Assembly: GCA_031553505.1 (NCBI GenBank) | Contig: JAVBLP010000007.1 | Span: 1-64,000, forward strand | Length of the DNA stretch: 64,000 nucleotides | Direction of reading: 5' to 3' | Source: JAVBLP01 sp031553505 | Lineage (GTDB): Bacteria; Elusimicrobiota; Endomicrobiia; Endomicrobiales; Endomicrobiaceae | Part shown: piece after piece, positions 40,802 through 50,326 of the stretch | How positions within the stretch are numbered: position 1 is the first letter of the stretch | Layout: each line of letters opens with the position of its first letter | Notes under the pieces: model-generated | Seen by the model: the letters and a program-made list of their open reading frames with translations, nothing else | Told to the model about the DNA's origin: nothing | Databases searched by the model: none | Translations under genes and position numbers: made by a program

Positions 40802-43800
40802 ATGGGCAAAAAAGTTAATTATTATCTGCAGGATGACGGAGCTTTTGTAATCGAAAATTATAACAGCGCTCCTTCTTTTTCGAGCTTTTTTCCGGGCATA
40901 GCCGGGCTGAAAGGCATCCCGATGTGGGCTTTTTACGTAAACAGGGGGCAGGGAATCGCTTCATTTGGGATAAAAAATAAAAACTATTCTATTATGGAAT
41001 TTTACCCTGCAAATACGTCTTATACAGTTGTTTCCACGTTTGGCTTCAGGACTTTTTTAAAGATAAAAAAGGGCGGCAAAACCGTAAATTATGAAGCTTT
41101 CCAGGTAAACCCGTGTTACGATGTAAAACAGACGATGTATATAAGTTCAAGCGATATGTCTATTGAAGAAATAAACGAAACGCTCGGAATAAAAACCGTA
41201 GTAAGATACGCCACTCTTCCTAACGAACCGGCAGCCGCTTTAATAAGAAGCGTAACCGTTGCAAATATATCAAAAGCAAATCTTGAAATAGAAATTGCGG
41301 ACGGCATGCCCAAGCTTATACCTTATTATGTAAACCAGTGGGCGCAGAAGTTTATGAGTACCACTATACAGGCGTGGACTACCGTTGATAACTTTGAAAA
41401 AACCGGCAATCCGTTTTTCAGATTGAAAGTTGATACCGCCGACAGCGCGGAAGTCGTTGAAATCAACGAAGGCAACTTTTATCTGGGTTATCTTTCAAAC
41501 GGCAACTCTTTAAAAAAAGCAAACGTGGTTATAGATCCGGATGTTCTTTTCGGAAACGATTTAAGCTTTGCATACCCGCAGAAATTTTTCTCTTATGAAG
41601 AACCTTTTAAGTATCCCAAAACGCAGTTTGCGGGCAATAAATACCCTTGCGCATTCAGCTGCGCTTTTGCAAAACTTGCTCCGAAAAAAAGCTTTACGCT
41701 GTATTCGATGGCGGGTCACATAGACAGCGTTAATACGTTGAATTCCTTTGCCAAAAAAGCGGGAACTGTAAAATATTTTGAAAACAAGATAGAAGAAAAC
41801 AAGAAAATTATACAGACAATTACAAGCAATGTTGCCACAAAATCCTCAATGGTCAACTTTGATAATTACTGCAAGCAGATGTATCTCGACAATGTATTAA
41901 GGGGCGGATACCCGATAACTTTTGAAGATAACGGCAAAAAGACTTCTTATTACGTTTACTCGAGGAAGCACGGCGATTTGGAAAGGGATTATAACGAATT
42001 CCAGATTTCGCCGAATTTTTACTCGCAGGGTAACGGCAACTTCAGAGATATTAACCAAAACAGAAGAAAAGATATTTTCTTCAATCCCGAAAGCGGCTCC
42101 GGAGCGCTTAAGTATTTTTACAACCTGATACAAATTGACGGAAATAATCCTTTGGTGGTAAAAGGCGCTTATTTTGTAATAGATACTGGTAAAGCCTACT
42201 ATAAAGATATAGAAAAGCAGATTTCCGATAAAGACGGAAAAAATAAACTTGCCGCTTTCTTTAATAAGGGCTTTGAACCCGGGCAGCTTGCGATGTTTTT
42301 GGCTAAAGAAAAGATTAAAATCAACATAAAATTGGAAGATTTTATGGCAAAATGCGTAACTTCCGCGCTTGAAGTCAACGACGCGGAACACGGCGAAGGT
42401 TACTGGATAGACCACTGGACATATAACCAGGATTTGCTTGACAGCTTTTTAGCTGTGTATCCCGAAAAAGAAAATGAAATACTTTTTAAGGATAAATCGT
42501 TTATTTATTACGACTGCGACCACTATGTGATGCCAAGAGATAATAAAATAGTGCTGTCTGACGGCAAAGTAAGAAGATACGGCGCCGTAACTAAAGATAA
42601 GGATAAAACTTCATTGATTAAATCAAGAAAAGTAAATCCTAACGCTTTGAGGACTAAAAACGGGACCGGCGAAGTTTATAAGAATTCGCTTGCGTCCAAA
42701 TTTTTGACGATAATTTCAGTAAAAACTTCCACGTTAGACCCTGACGGAATCGGAATAGAAATGGAGTCAGATAAGCCCGGATGGTACGATTCGCTTAACG
42801 GCTTGCCGGGGCTGTTCGGTTCTTCAACCTGCGAAACGTTTGAACTTAAAAGGCTGGCAGCGTATTTCAAAAACGCGCTTAAGAAAAACCCGGAAGAAAA
42901 AGTTTCGGTTCCCGTTGAAACTGCCGAACTTATTGAAGGTCTTTTCAAGCTTTTGAAAAACAAAATGAGCGCTTTTGCTTTCTGGGATAAGGCAACTTCT
43001 TTGAAAGAAAATTACAGAAAAAGCGTCCGCATGGGTATTAAGGGAAGCGAAAAAACTTTTGACTCCAAAAGTATATCTTTATTTTTGGACGCGGTGCTTA
43101 AAAAGATAAATGAAGGCTTGAAAAAGGCCGCGGACGCAAAAACAGGGCTTTATTGTACGTATTTCCGCTACGAAGCGGCAAAATATAACTCTATCAACTC
43201 TAAAAATATAAACGGTTTGCCGTGCGTGCGGGTAACATCGTTTAAACGCCATCCTCTTCCGTTGTTTTTGGAAGGAGAAGTGCATTATATGCGCTCTGAA
43301 ACCGATAAAGAAAAGCTTCTTAAGCATCTTCAAAATATGAGGAAAAGCGCCGTTTACGACCAAAAACTCAAGATGTTTAAAGTAAACGAAAATTTAAAAC
43401 CCGAAAGCTTTGAAATAGGAAGGACAAGGGTGTTTAACAGGGGCTGGCTCGAAAATGAATCGGTGTTTTTACATATGGCGTATAAATACCTTTTGGAAAT
43501 TCTTAAAGCCGGTCTTTATGACGAATTTTTTAAAGAAATTAAAACGGGCTTAGTTTGTTTTACAGACCCTAAAGTTTATAAGAGAAGCATATTGGAAAAC
43601 TCATCTTTTATATGTTCAAGCGCGTTTCCTGATTCCCAAAACCACGGAAGGGGCTTCATCGCGCGTTTAAGCGGTTCCACTGTGGAATTTATAGATATGT
43701 GGATAAGGATGACTGTCGGGGAAAAGCCTTTTACGTATGAAAACGGAAAGCTTAACTTTGAATTTAAGCCGGTGCTAAATTCAAGCTTCTTTGATAAAGA

Positions 43801-44017
43801 CGGCAAATTCTCGTTTAAACTTTTCAGCGGTACAAACGTAACGTACGTAAATCCTTCGAGAAAAAGCACGTACGCCAAAACCGTGGAAATAAAGAAAATA
43901 GAAATAACATGGAAAGACGGAAAGAAGCAGATTGTTGAAGGGAAAGTTATCAGCGGTAAAGACGCCGTAAAGATAAGGGAAGTTTTGGCAAAAGAGATAA
44001 AAGCGTATTTTAATTGA
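40802..44017 (+). CDS. Large glycoside phosphorylase-like protein (GH94/GH149/GH161 type)
   Basis: 1071 residues and no signal peptide, so cytoplasmic. The start has FSSFFPGIAGLKGIPMWAFY, VNRGQGIASFG and MEFYPANTSY, which I associate with long proteins annotated cellobiose phosphorylase, including beta-1,3-glucan phosphorylases of GH149/GH161. A beta-sandwich N-terminus would precede an (alpha/alpha)6 catalytic part with GEGYWIDHWTYNQDLL in the centre. It would split beta-glucans with phosphate to sugar 1-phosphate. The specificity and family are unproven. ATG 40802 has AGAGGT six bases upstream; the frame is open from a TTG at 40742. Confidence 0.65.
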   Translation: MGKKVNYYLQDDGAFVIENYNSAPSFSSFFPGIAGLKGIPMWAFYVNRGQGIASFGIKNKNYSIMEFYPANTSYTVVSTFGFRTFLKIKKGGKTVNYEAFQVNPCYDVKQTMYISSSDMSIEEINETLGIKTVVRYATLPNEPAAALIRSVTVANISKANLEIEIADGMPKLIPYYVNQWAQKFMSTTIQAWTTVDNFEKTGNPFFRLKVDTADSAEVVEINEGNFYLGYLSNGNSLKKANVVIDPDVLFGNDLSFAYPQKFFSYEEPFKYPKTQFAGNKYPCAFSCAFAKLAPKKSFTLYSMAGHIDSVNTLNSFAKKAGTVKYFENKIEENKKIIQTITSNVATKSSMVNFDNYCKQMYLDNVLRGGYPITFEDNGKKTSYYVYSRKHGDLERDYNEFQISPNFYSQGNGNFRDINQNRRKDIFFNPESGSGALKYFYNLIQIDGNNPLVVKGAYFVIDTGKAYYKDIEKQISDKDGKNKLAAFFNKGFEPGQLAMFLAKEKIKINIKLEDFMAKCVTSALEVNDAEHGEGYWIDHWTYNQDLLDSFLAVYPEKENEILFKDKSFIYYDCDHYVMPRDNKIVLSDGKVRRYGAVTKDKDKTSLIKSRKVNPNALRTKNGTGEVYKNSLASKFLTIISVKTSTLDPDGIGIEMESDKPGWYDSLNGLPGLFGSSTCETFELKRLAAYFKNALKKNPEEKVSVPVETAELIEGLFKLLKNKMSAFAFWDKATSLKENYRKSVRMGIKGSEKTFDSKSISLFLDAVLKKINEGLKKAADAKTGLYCTYFRYEAAKYNSINSKNINGLPCVRVTSFKRHPLPLFLEGEVHYMRSETDKEKLLKHLQNMRKSAVYDQKLKMFKVNENLKPESFEIGRTRVFNRGWLENESVFLHMAYKYLLEILKAGLYDEFFKEIKTGLVCFTDPKVYKRSILENSSFICSSAFPDSQNHGRGFIARLSGSTVEFIDMWIRMTVGEKPFTYENGKLNFEFKPVLNSSFFDKDGKFSFKLFSGTNVTYVNPSRKSTYAKTVEIKKIEITWKDGKKQIVEGKVISGKDAVKIREVLAKEIKAYFN

Positions 44018-44034
44018 AGTGTTTTGCGGGTATG

Positions 44035-44090
44035 GAAGTTTGCTGAAAATTTGACACATTTCTGTAAATTTGATATTTTATGCAAACTTC
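44035..44090 (+). promoter_or_regulatory. tRNA-Val promoter framed by an inverted repeat
   Basis: TTGACA (44051-44056), 17-bp spacer, TATTTT (44074-44079). Perfect 9-bp arms GAAGTTTGC (44035-44043) and GCAAACTTC (44082-44090) enclose the promoter exactly. Confidence 0.65.
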
Positions 44091-44109
44091 GCAGTACAAT
44101 CCGCACATC

Positions 44110-44185
44110 GGGCAGTTAGCTCAGCTGGAAGAGCATTTCCCTTACAAGGAAGAGGTCGGGGGTTCAAATCCCTCACTGCCCACCA
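44110..44185 (+). tRNA. tRNA-Val (UAC), CCA encoded
   Basis: Acceptor GGGCAGT (44110-44116) pairs with ACTGCCC (44175-44181), discriminator A, CCA encoded at 44183-44185. Anticodon stem TTTCC/GGAAG (one G-T pair) with loop CTTACAA, anticodon TAC. T arm with GGTTCAAATCC. No terminator lies between it and the glycoside hydrolase ATG 30 bases downstream. Confidence 0.96.
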
Positions 44186-44215
44186 AAAATCTATCAAAGA
44201 CATCCGGGAGTAAAA

Positions 44216-46237
44216 ATGAAAAAAATTAAAGCTGCAGCAATTTTGGCAAGCGCTTTTTTTGTCATTTCTTGTGTATCCGCACAAGCGGCAAAAAAATCCG
44301 GAAACCCTGAAAAAGACTTAAAAAACACCCTTGCGGCAACAAAAAAGTTTAACGATTCGATGAAATTTGCCCTTCCGGAGCCGTTTCCGATTTATGACAG
44401 CGGAACCGACGATTGGATAGATTACGCCAAATACGGAGAATTTCACAATCTCGGCACGGAAAACTATAAATATGTCGTAAAAGATATGACGGGTTTGAGG
44501 CAGGCTTCAGGCGAGGGGATTTATCCGAATACCCAGAGCGTTTATAAATCGCCCGATTACGCAAAAATTGTTAAATCCAAAAAATTTGACGGCGATAAAT
44601 GGAAATTTGTTGATACCGATGACCGGCAGATAAACTTCTACAAGTGGGCGACCGCCCAAGAAGAGCCCGGAGTAAAACTTTACTATACCGCTTACGCGTT
44701 AGATAAAGCCGGAAACTATAAACACGCAATAAAAGCATATTACGCCTGCCTTGTATTCTTTCCTAAATCTATAGGTTATACGCAGTGGAAAACCCCATGG
44801 TACATAGGGCCTGTATGTATAGACAGGATAAAATACTTAACAAAACAGCATCCCGAACTTAAAATTAAGCTTGAAGGCGCCGATATCCGCATAAAAAACA
44901 GATTTGATAACGATAAAAATAACGATATTTTCTTTGTAAATCCGGGCAAGCTTGTGCCTGCCACGGCTAAAGATTTTGAAAGAAAAAACATAGATTTAAA
45001 CAAAGTGGGCGTAAAGAAAGTTACTGGTACCGGAAAAGTTAAGCTTATACAATATAATAATAACCATTTCCAGCTTACGGTTGATGATAAGCCTTATGTT
45101 GTCAGGGCAATATGCTATTCTCCCACGCCCGTAGGGCTTACGCCAGATAACGGCTCTGTAAATACGGATAAAGACTGGTCTTTTGCCGATTACAACAAAA
45201 ACAAAATAGTTGACGGCCCTTATGAAGCCTGGATAGATATAAACAGGAACGAAATACAGGATGAAGATGAGCCAAATATAGGCGATTTTGCCCTTATGAA
45301 AGATATGGGCATAAATACTATCAGGCTTTACCATTATCCTGATTTTAATAAAGAACTGCTTAAAGAAGGCTATGAAAAGTATAACTTTATGTATATGGTT
45401 GGCAACCTTTTGGGAATGTACGCGGTTGATTCCGGCGCGGAGTGGTACACGGGTACGGATTACACGGACCCTGTACAGCAGCAAAGGATGTTAGACAGCG
45501 TAAGGAGAATGGTTGAAGAGTATAAAGATGAGCCTTACGTTTTGCTTTGGATTTTGGGAAATGAAAATAATTACGGCACCGTAGGCACAATGGGCGTTTT
45601 TGCCGGGACCAGCAACCAGGCGCAAAAACAGCCGGATGCTTACTATAAATTTATAAATGAATGTGTTAAACTGATTAAATCTATAGATCCGCAGCAAAGG
45701 CCGGTAGCAATATGTAACGGCGACACATATTTAATGGACTACTGCGCGAAAAACGCTCCGGATTTGGATATTTACGGCGCGAACGCATACAGGGGCGAAC
45801 ACGGTTTCGGGCCGCTTTGGAAAGACGTTATGAATGAATATGAAAAACCCGTTTTGGTTACGGAGTTTGGCTGCCCGGCGTACGCTAAAGGCTGGGACAC
45901 CGGAAGAACAGAAGCGGCGCAGGCAAGTTATCACAGCGGAAGCTGGAATGACCTTGAAGACAATATAGCAGGCATTGCGGGCGGCACGGGCAATGCGCTT
46001 GGCGGAGTGATATTTGAATGGGTGGACGAATGGTGGAAAGCAGGGCCTCCGCCTGAATTTGACCCCGCGTACCATGACACCGTTTCACAGTGGACGGGGC
46101 CGTTCCTTGACGGCGGCGCTTATGAAGAATGGTTTGGCATCTGCTCTCAGGGCGACGGGCAGAACAGCCCTTTCAAAAGGCAGGTAAGGCAGGTTTACTT
46201 TATGTATAAGGATTTATGGAAGAAATATAGGAAATAA
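44216..46237 (+). CDS. Secreted or lipid-anchored clan-A-like glycoside hydrolase, paralogue 1
   Basis: 673 residues. The signal sequence contains VISC at residues 17-20, so it may be a lipoprotein, or cleavage may follow AQA. Residues 24-280 are an unrecognised N-terminal part. The catalytic TIM-barrel-like domain follows: acid/base Glu450 in LGNENNYG and nucleophile Glu550 in VTEFGCPAY, the pattern of clan GH-A retaining enzymes (GH2, GH5, GH72 and others). Residues 325-353 insert two EF-hand-like loops (DYNKNKIVDG and DINRNEIQDEDE). Substrate unknown; the neighbouring phosphorylase suggests a beta-glucan. Ribosome site GGGAG. Confidence 0.75.
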   Translation: MKKIKAAAILASAFFVISCVSAQAAKKSGNPEKDLKNTLAATKKFNDSMKFALPEPFPIYDSGTDDWIDYAKYGEFHNLGTENYKYVVKDMTGLRQASGEGIYPNTQSVYKSPDYAKIVKSKKFDGDKWKFVDTDDRQINFYKWATAQEEPGVKLYYTAYALDKAGNYKHAIKAYYACLVFFPKSIGYTQWKTPWYIGPVCIDRIKYLTKQHPELKIKLEGADIRIKNRFDNDKNNDIFFVNPGKLVPATAKDFERKNIDLNKVGVKKVTGTGKVKLIQYNNNHFQLTVDDKPYVVRAICYSPTPVGLTPDNGSVNTDKDWSFADYNKNKIVDGPYEAWIDINRNEIQDEDEPNIGDFALMKDMGINTIRLYHYPDFNKELLKEGYEKYNFMYMVGNLLGMYAVDSGAEWYTGTDYTDPVQQQRMLDSVRRMVEEYKDEPYVLLWILGNENNYGTVGTMGVFAGTSNQAQKQPDAYYKFINECVKLIKSIDPQQRPVAICNGDTYLMDYCAKNAPDLDIYGANAYRGEHGFGPLWKDVMNEYEKPVLVTEFGCPAYAKGWDTGRTEAAQASYHSGSWNDLEDNIAGIAGGTGNALGGVIFEWVDEWWKAGPPPEFDPAYHDTVSQWTGPFLDGGAYEEWFGICSQGDGQNSPFKRQVRQVYFMYKDLWKKYRK

Positions 46238-46242
46238 TATAT

Positions 46243-47499
46243 ATGGGTCTAAAAAAAGCTGCGTCACTACTACTTTGTACGGCAATACTATCGGGCTTTT
46301 TTATATGTCGGTCTTCATTTGCGGCCGGAAGCATTGTTAAAGTCGTCAAAAATGATGATAAGTGGAAGATAATGGTTGACGGCCAGGATTATTTCATAAA
46401 AGGTATTGAATATTCAGCGGATATGGTCGGCACTTACCCTGAAACGAACGAATGGATGTTTCAGGATACCAATAATAACGGCAAAATTGACGGCCCTTAT
46501 GATGCCTGGGTGGACACCGACCGCGATAATTTTCAATCGAGGGACGAAAACGCGGTAGGGGATTTTGCGCTTTTAAAAGCCATGGGCTGTAATACGATAA
46601 GAATATATCATAGCGAAAACATAAATAAAGAACTTTTGAGAGATTTATATAACACATACGGTATCAGGGTGATAATGGGCAACTACCTTGGCGCTTACAC
46701 AAAAGGCAGCGGTGCATCCTGGCATGAAGGCACCGATTACAGCAACCCTAAACAAAGAGCGAGTATGAAAGAAAGCGTTCGTAATATGATTATGGAACAT
46801 AAAGATGAGCCATATATCCTTATGTGGATGCTTGGAAACGAAAATGATTCTCCCGGCGCGGCAGTAAACTCAACAAAAACAAACACTAATGCAAATAAAA
46901 ATCCCGAGGTTTTTGCTTCATTTTTAAATGAAGTTACGCTGATGATAAAGAGTTTGGACTCTAATCATCCGGTTGGAATTTGCAATGCAACCGTAAGATT
47001 TGTAAGATATTATAAACAATTTACTCCGGATATAGATATTTTAGGCTTCAACCAGTACAGCGGGCCGTACGGATTTGGCGTATTATGGAATACGGTCAAA
47101 ACTGAATATGATAAGCCGGTGCTTATAACAGAATTTGGCAGCGATTCTTATAACTCGACAAAGAAAAAAGAAGATGAACGGTATCAGGCGCAGTATCACA
47201 GGGGCGCATGGCGCGATATAGAAAAGAACAGTTACTGGGGAGAGGGCGGACTTGGCAATGCGGTAGGCGGGATTGTTTACTGCTGGATGGACAAATGGTG
47301 GCTTATAGGCTCCCCAAAAGTGCATGACACCTTGCTTGGCGCGTGGAAGGGCCCTACAAATGACGGTTTTTTTAATGATGAGTGGCTGGGAGTTTGTTCA
47401 CAGGGCAATGGTAAAAACAGCCCTTTTCAAAGGCAATTGAAAGAAGTTTACTTCATGTATCAGGAAGTTTTGTGGTCAAACGACATTACAAAAGAATGA
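46243..47499 (+). CDS. Secreted clan-A-like glycoside hydrolase, paralogue 2
   Basis: 418 residues, a shorter paralogue of the preceding gene without its N-terminal part. Signal peptide about 1-27. Acid/base Glu200 in LGNENDSPG and nucleophile Glu297 in ITEFGSDSY. The same pair of EF-hand-like loops is inserted at residues 75-102 (DTNNNGKIDG and DTDRDNFQSRDE). Both copies end with the same SQG(D/N)G(Q/K)NSPF-RQ...VYFMY motif. Five bases after paralogue 1, so co-transcribed. A hydrolase or transglycosylase for beta-glucans is a reasonable but unproven guess. Confidence 0.75.
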   Translation: MGLKKAASLLLCTAILSGFFICRSSFAAGSIVKVVKNDDKWKIMVDGQDYFIKGIEYSADMVGTYPETNEWMFQDTNNNGKIDGPYDAWVDTDRDNFQSRDENAVGDFALLKAMGCNTIRIYHSENINKELLRDLYNTYGIRVIMGNYLGAYTKGSGASWHEGTDYSNPKQRASMKESVRNMIMEHKDEPYILMWMLGNENDSPGAAVNSTKTNTNANKNPEVFASFLNEVTLMIKSLDSNHPVGICNATVRFVRYYKQFTPDIDILGFNQYSGPYGFGVLWNTVKTEYDKPVLITEFGSDSYNSTKKKEDERYQAQYHRGAWRDIEKNSYWGEGGLGNAVGGIVYCWMDKWWLIGSPKVHDTLLGAWKGPTNDGFFNDEWLGVCSQGNGKNSPFQRQLKEVYFMYQEVLWSNDITKE

Positions 47500-47509
47500 T
47501 TTCTTCTCA

Positions 47510-47538
47510 TTGACACCAAAAGCTTTTTAAGGTAAAAT
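47510..47538 (+). promoter_or_regulatory. Promoter of the OmpA/jelly-roll operon
   Basis: TTGACA (47510-47515), 17-bp spacer, TAAAAT (47533-47538), placed 38 bases before the ATG and 11 bases after the preceding stop. It separates the two glycoside hydrolases from the surface-protein operon. Confidence 0.75.
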
Positions 47539-47575
47539 TGTTGCAAGTTATTATTATTAGACAGGATTGTTATTA

Positions 47576-50317
47576 ATGAGATTTTATTCTCAACTCGCAG
47601 TTTTAGCTTTCTTTATCCTATCATGTCTGGCATGCGCTGTTTCAAATGCGCGTGCCGATGTCTTTAGCCCATATACTTCATATAACAGAATAAAACACGA
47701 AAACATGGAAACCGGCACAATAGAAATCAAAGGTGAACTTATTTTTGAAGGGGTTTTCCACAGGCTTGGCGAAAACTGGGTAACGACTCCGGATAAACTG
47801 GGGCTAAATAAATACTTTAATTATATGCCCAGCCTTAAGCCTGATAATAAATGGGAAGATACTTTCGGACAGACGTTTCTTTTTAACGTAGGTGTAAAGC
47901 CGGTTGACTGGTTTTTTGCGGAGTTAGGTTTGGAATTCATTGGTGATTACGCTGACAGATACTGGATTCCCGTAAATCAGGAACACAGGATGGAACTTGA
48001 TAATGACAGAGTTGACTGGAACAATGCCAGAATCGGCATAATACAAGACGCCTGGAGCCTTACATACTATAAAAACTATGCCCATGACGGCTGGGTGCGC
48101 GAAGGCGATATGTTTGATATGCTTCTAAAGCAGGATGATCCGGACAACTATTTGAGATATTCCGGACACCATACGCCGGATTACTGGCAGTTTAAAGCAA
48201 GGGGCTTTTTCGGGGATTTGGATGTAATATACGGTGAAGAGGTGATGCAGGATTATAAGCAGGGCATATATGTAAAGTATAAAAATATATTTAACAGCAA
48301 TATAAACTTCTTTTATTCAGACCATATCATACCTTACGGTGAAGATGACGAAAGGATGAGAAATTTTCAGTTAAACACGGATTTCGACATAAAAGGCAAT
48401 ACGTTGCAGTTAGGTTTGTTTTACAGGCCTTTCAGGCTTGACTGGAATTACCAGTACACTGATGACGTAGGCAGCGGAAACGGCGTTGACGGTTCAAGAT
48501 ACATAGTAAAAACAGACACTACGGAACAAATAGACGCATTGGGCGGTTCGGTAAAATTTACGCTTCCTACCATACCAAAAATAGATTTAGTTACCATAGG
48601 ATATGAATACAGGGGCCTTGTTGCGGGCAACAGGCAGAGAGCTGACATTTCTATTGAAAAGAAGCTTTCAAAGGAATGGAACGCTTACGGAGCTTATTAC
48701 TACCAAAGGCCGCTTCTTGAAGCTATGCCTCTTGTATATTCCGGAGCGGGAGCAGGCCCGATTGCTATACAGGGCAGAGGCCCGGAAAGCCCTTTCTGGG
48801 TTTGGTGGAGAAATCCCGTTTCAGGATTTGATAACAGGGAAACAAGCGCTTTTTCATTCGTATTTACTTATGACCCTACCCCGTCCACATGGTTTTACCA
48901 GTTTGACGCAAACACTCCTATAGAGTATAACTTAAACCCTGAAGAAGACGCGCCTTTTTCATTTGCGGTAAAAACCGACATTACAAGGTATTACGGCACT
49001 TTGGACAGGCAGTCTTACTGGGAATATGACGGTTCAACCGTTTGGGAATACGCATACGCGGGCGGAACTTCAGCCCCGGACAGATATATAGGTTCATTGT
49101 ATTTTTTAAGCCAGATTATAAAAGGCAAGACAAAAATCATATATGACTTTGAAGTCGGCGAAGATTTGGCGACTTTAAGTTATGCCTATGACAAATCGGA
49201 ACCTTTCCTTACTCCTATGATAGGGTATTTTAAGACAAGTTTAAGCGTAAGAAACGCCCCTTATTTCTTTAAAGTGGGATACAATAAAAACTACTGGGGT
49301 CCGGAAGACTGGCACAGAAACTTCGGTTCCACCTATGATGAACTTTACCTTGCGCACGCAAGCAGGGATATCGGACAGAATTTTAATGTAGGTATTGAGT
49401 ATGCAGGCGCAAGAAAAACAAATCCCGTAATCATTGAAGGCATTGAAAATAAGATGACAAGAAATGAAATGGGATATTTTGATGAAGTGAGAGTGTTTTT
49501 CAAAGTATTCTTTGATATGGTTTTAAAATTCGGCAAAGAAGATAAGCTGCCGTTTACAGTTGAACATGATATGACTCCTCCGCAGGTCGCATTGAAAACA
49601 AGACCGGATACTATATATCCTGACAATAACCAGAAAGCTGTTCTTGAGCCGTGGGTTCATGACCCTTCGGGTATAGACACGTGGAAGATAACATTGAGAG
49701 ATCCCGCAGGCGAAATAGTAAAGACTTTTGACGGTGAAAAAGAGCCCCCTGCAGAACTTGACTGGGACGGCAGAAGAATACGCGACAATCAGGTACTGCC
49801 TGACGGCCCGTATTATGCAACTCTTGAAGCATACGACAATTATGGCAATTATGCCGTTTCAGAGCCTCAGACTATAAGAGTAATGCACGCGATAGCAAAC
49901 ACAGACATACAGGAAACCGAAAGAGGGCTTGTAATATCTCTTGGCGCGAAAGTGTTGTTTGATACGGCAAAATATGACCTTAAACCTGGTGCCGTAAAAA
50001 CGCTTAAAGAGGTTTCCGGACTTCTTAAAACATACCCCGATAACTATATATTAATTGAAGGCCATACTGACTGGGTAGGTAAAGTCGCGTATAACCAGCA
50101 GCTTTCCGAAAATCGTGCTAATGCCGTTAAAAAATTCCTTACAAAAGAAGGTATTGAGGAAAACAGGATAAAGATTGTCGGTCACGGTAAACTTAAACCA
50201 ATTGCCGATAACAATACGGTAAAAGGCAGAGAACAGAACAGAAGAGTAGAAATAATAGTGCTTAAAGATGACGGAAGCAATACTATGTATGAGCATCACG
50301 AGCAGGTAAAACAATAA
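47576..50317 (+). CDS. Outer-membrane barrel-like protein with Ig-like and OmpA domains
   Basis: 913 residues. Signal peptide ending NARA-DV. The long central part is rich in aromatic, alternating beta strands (for example FFAELGLEFIGDY and LQLGLFYRPFRLDWNY), as in outer-membrane barrels. From about residue 665 a FlgD-like Ig domain follows (DMTPPQVALKT ... LDWDGRRIRDNQVLPDGPY). The last 120 residues are an OmpA domain (KVLFDTAKYDLKPGA, IEGHTDWVG, GHGKLKPIADN, REQNRRVEI) that binds peptidoglycan. A possible glycan porin or scaffold. ATG 47576 chosen, with AGGA upstream; the frame is open from a TTG nine bases earlier. Confidence 0.8.
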   Translation: MRFYSQLAVLAFFILSCLACAVSNARADVFSPYTSYNRIKHENMETGTIEIKGELIFEGVFHRLGENWVTTPDKLGLNKYFNYMPSLKPDNKWEDTFGQTFLFNVGVKPVDWFFAELGLEFIGDYADRYWIPVNQEHRMELDNDRVDWNNARIGIIQDAWSLTYYKNYAHDGWVREGDMFDMLLKQDDPDNYLRYSGHHTPDYWQFKARGFFGDLDVIYGEEVMQDYKQGIYVKYKNIFNSNINFFYSDHIIPYGEDDERMRNFQLNTDFDIKGNTLQLGLFYRPFRLDWNYQYTDDVGSGNGVDGSRYIVKTDTTEQIDALGGSVKFTLPTIPKIDLVTIGYEYRGLVAGNRQRADISIEKKLSKEWNAYGAYYYQRPLLEAMPLVYSGAGAGPIAIQGRGPESPFWVWWRNPVSGFDNRETSAFSFVFTYDPTPSTWFYQFDANTPIEYNLNPEEDAPFSFAVKTDITRYYGTLDRQSYWEYDGSTVWEYAYAGGTSAPDRYIGSLYFLSQIIKGKTKIIYDFEVGEDLATLSYAYDKSEPFLTPMIGYFKTSLSVRNAPYFFKVGYNKNYWGPEDWHRNFGSTYDELYLAHASRDIGQNFNVGIEYAGARKTNPVIIEGIENKMTRNEMGYFDEVRVFFKVFFDMVLKFGKEDKLPFTVEHDMTPPQVALKTRPDTIYPDNNQKAVLEPWVHDPSGIDTWKITLRDPAGEIVKTFDGEKEPPAELDWDGRRIRDNQVLPDGPYYATLEAYDNYGNYAVSEPQTIRVMHAIANTDIQETERGLVISLGAKVLFDTAKYDLKPGAVKTLKEVSGLLKTYPDNYILIEGHTDWVGKVAYNQQLSENRANAVKKFLTKEGIEENRIKIVGHGKLKPIADNNTVKGREQNRRVEIIVLKDDGSNTMYEHHEQVKQ

Positions 50318-50326
50318 GGGGGAGTT

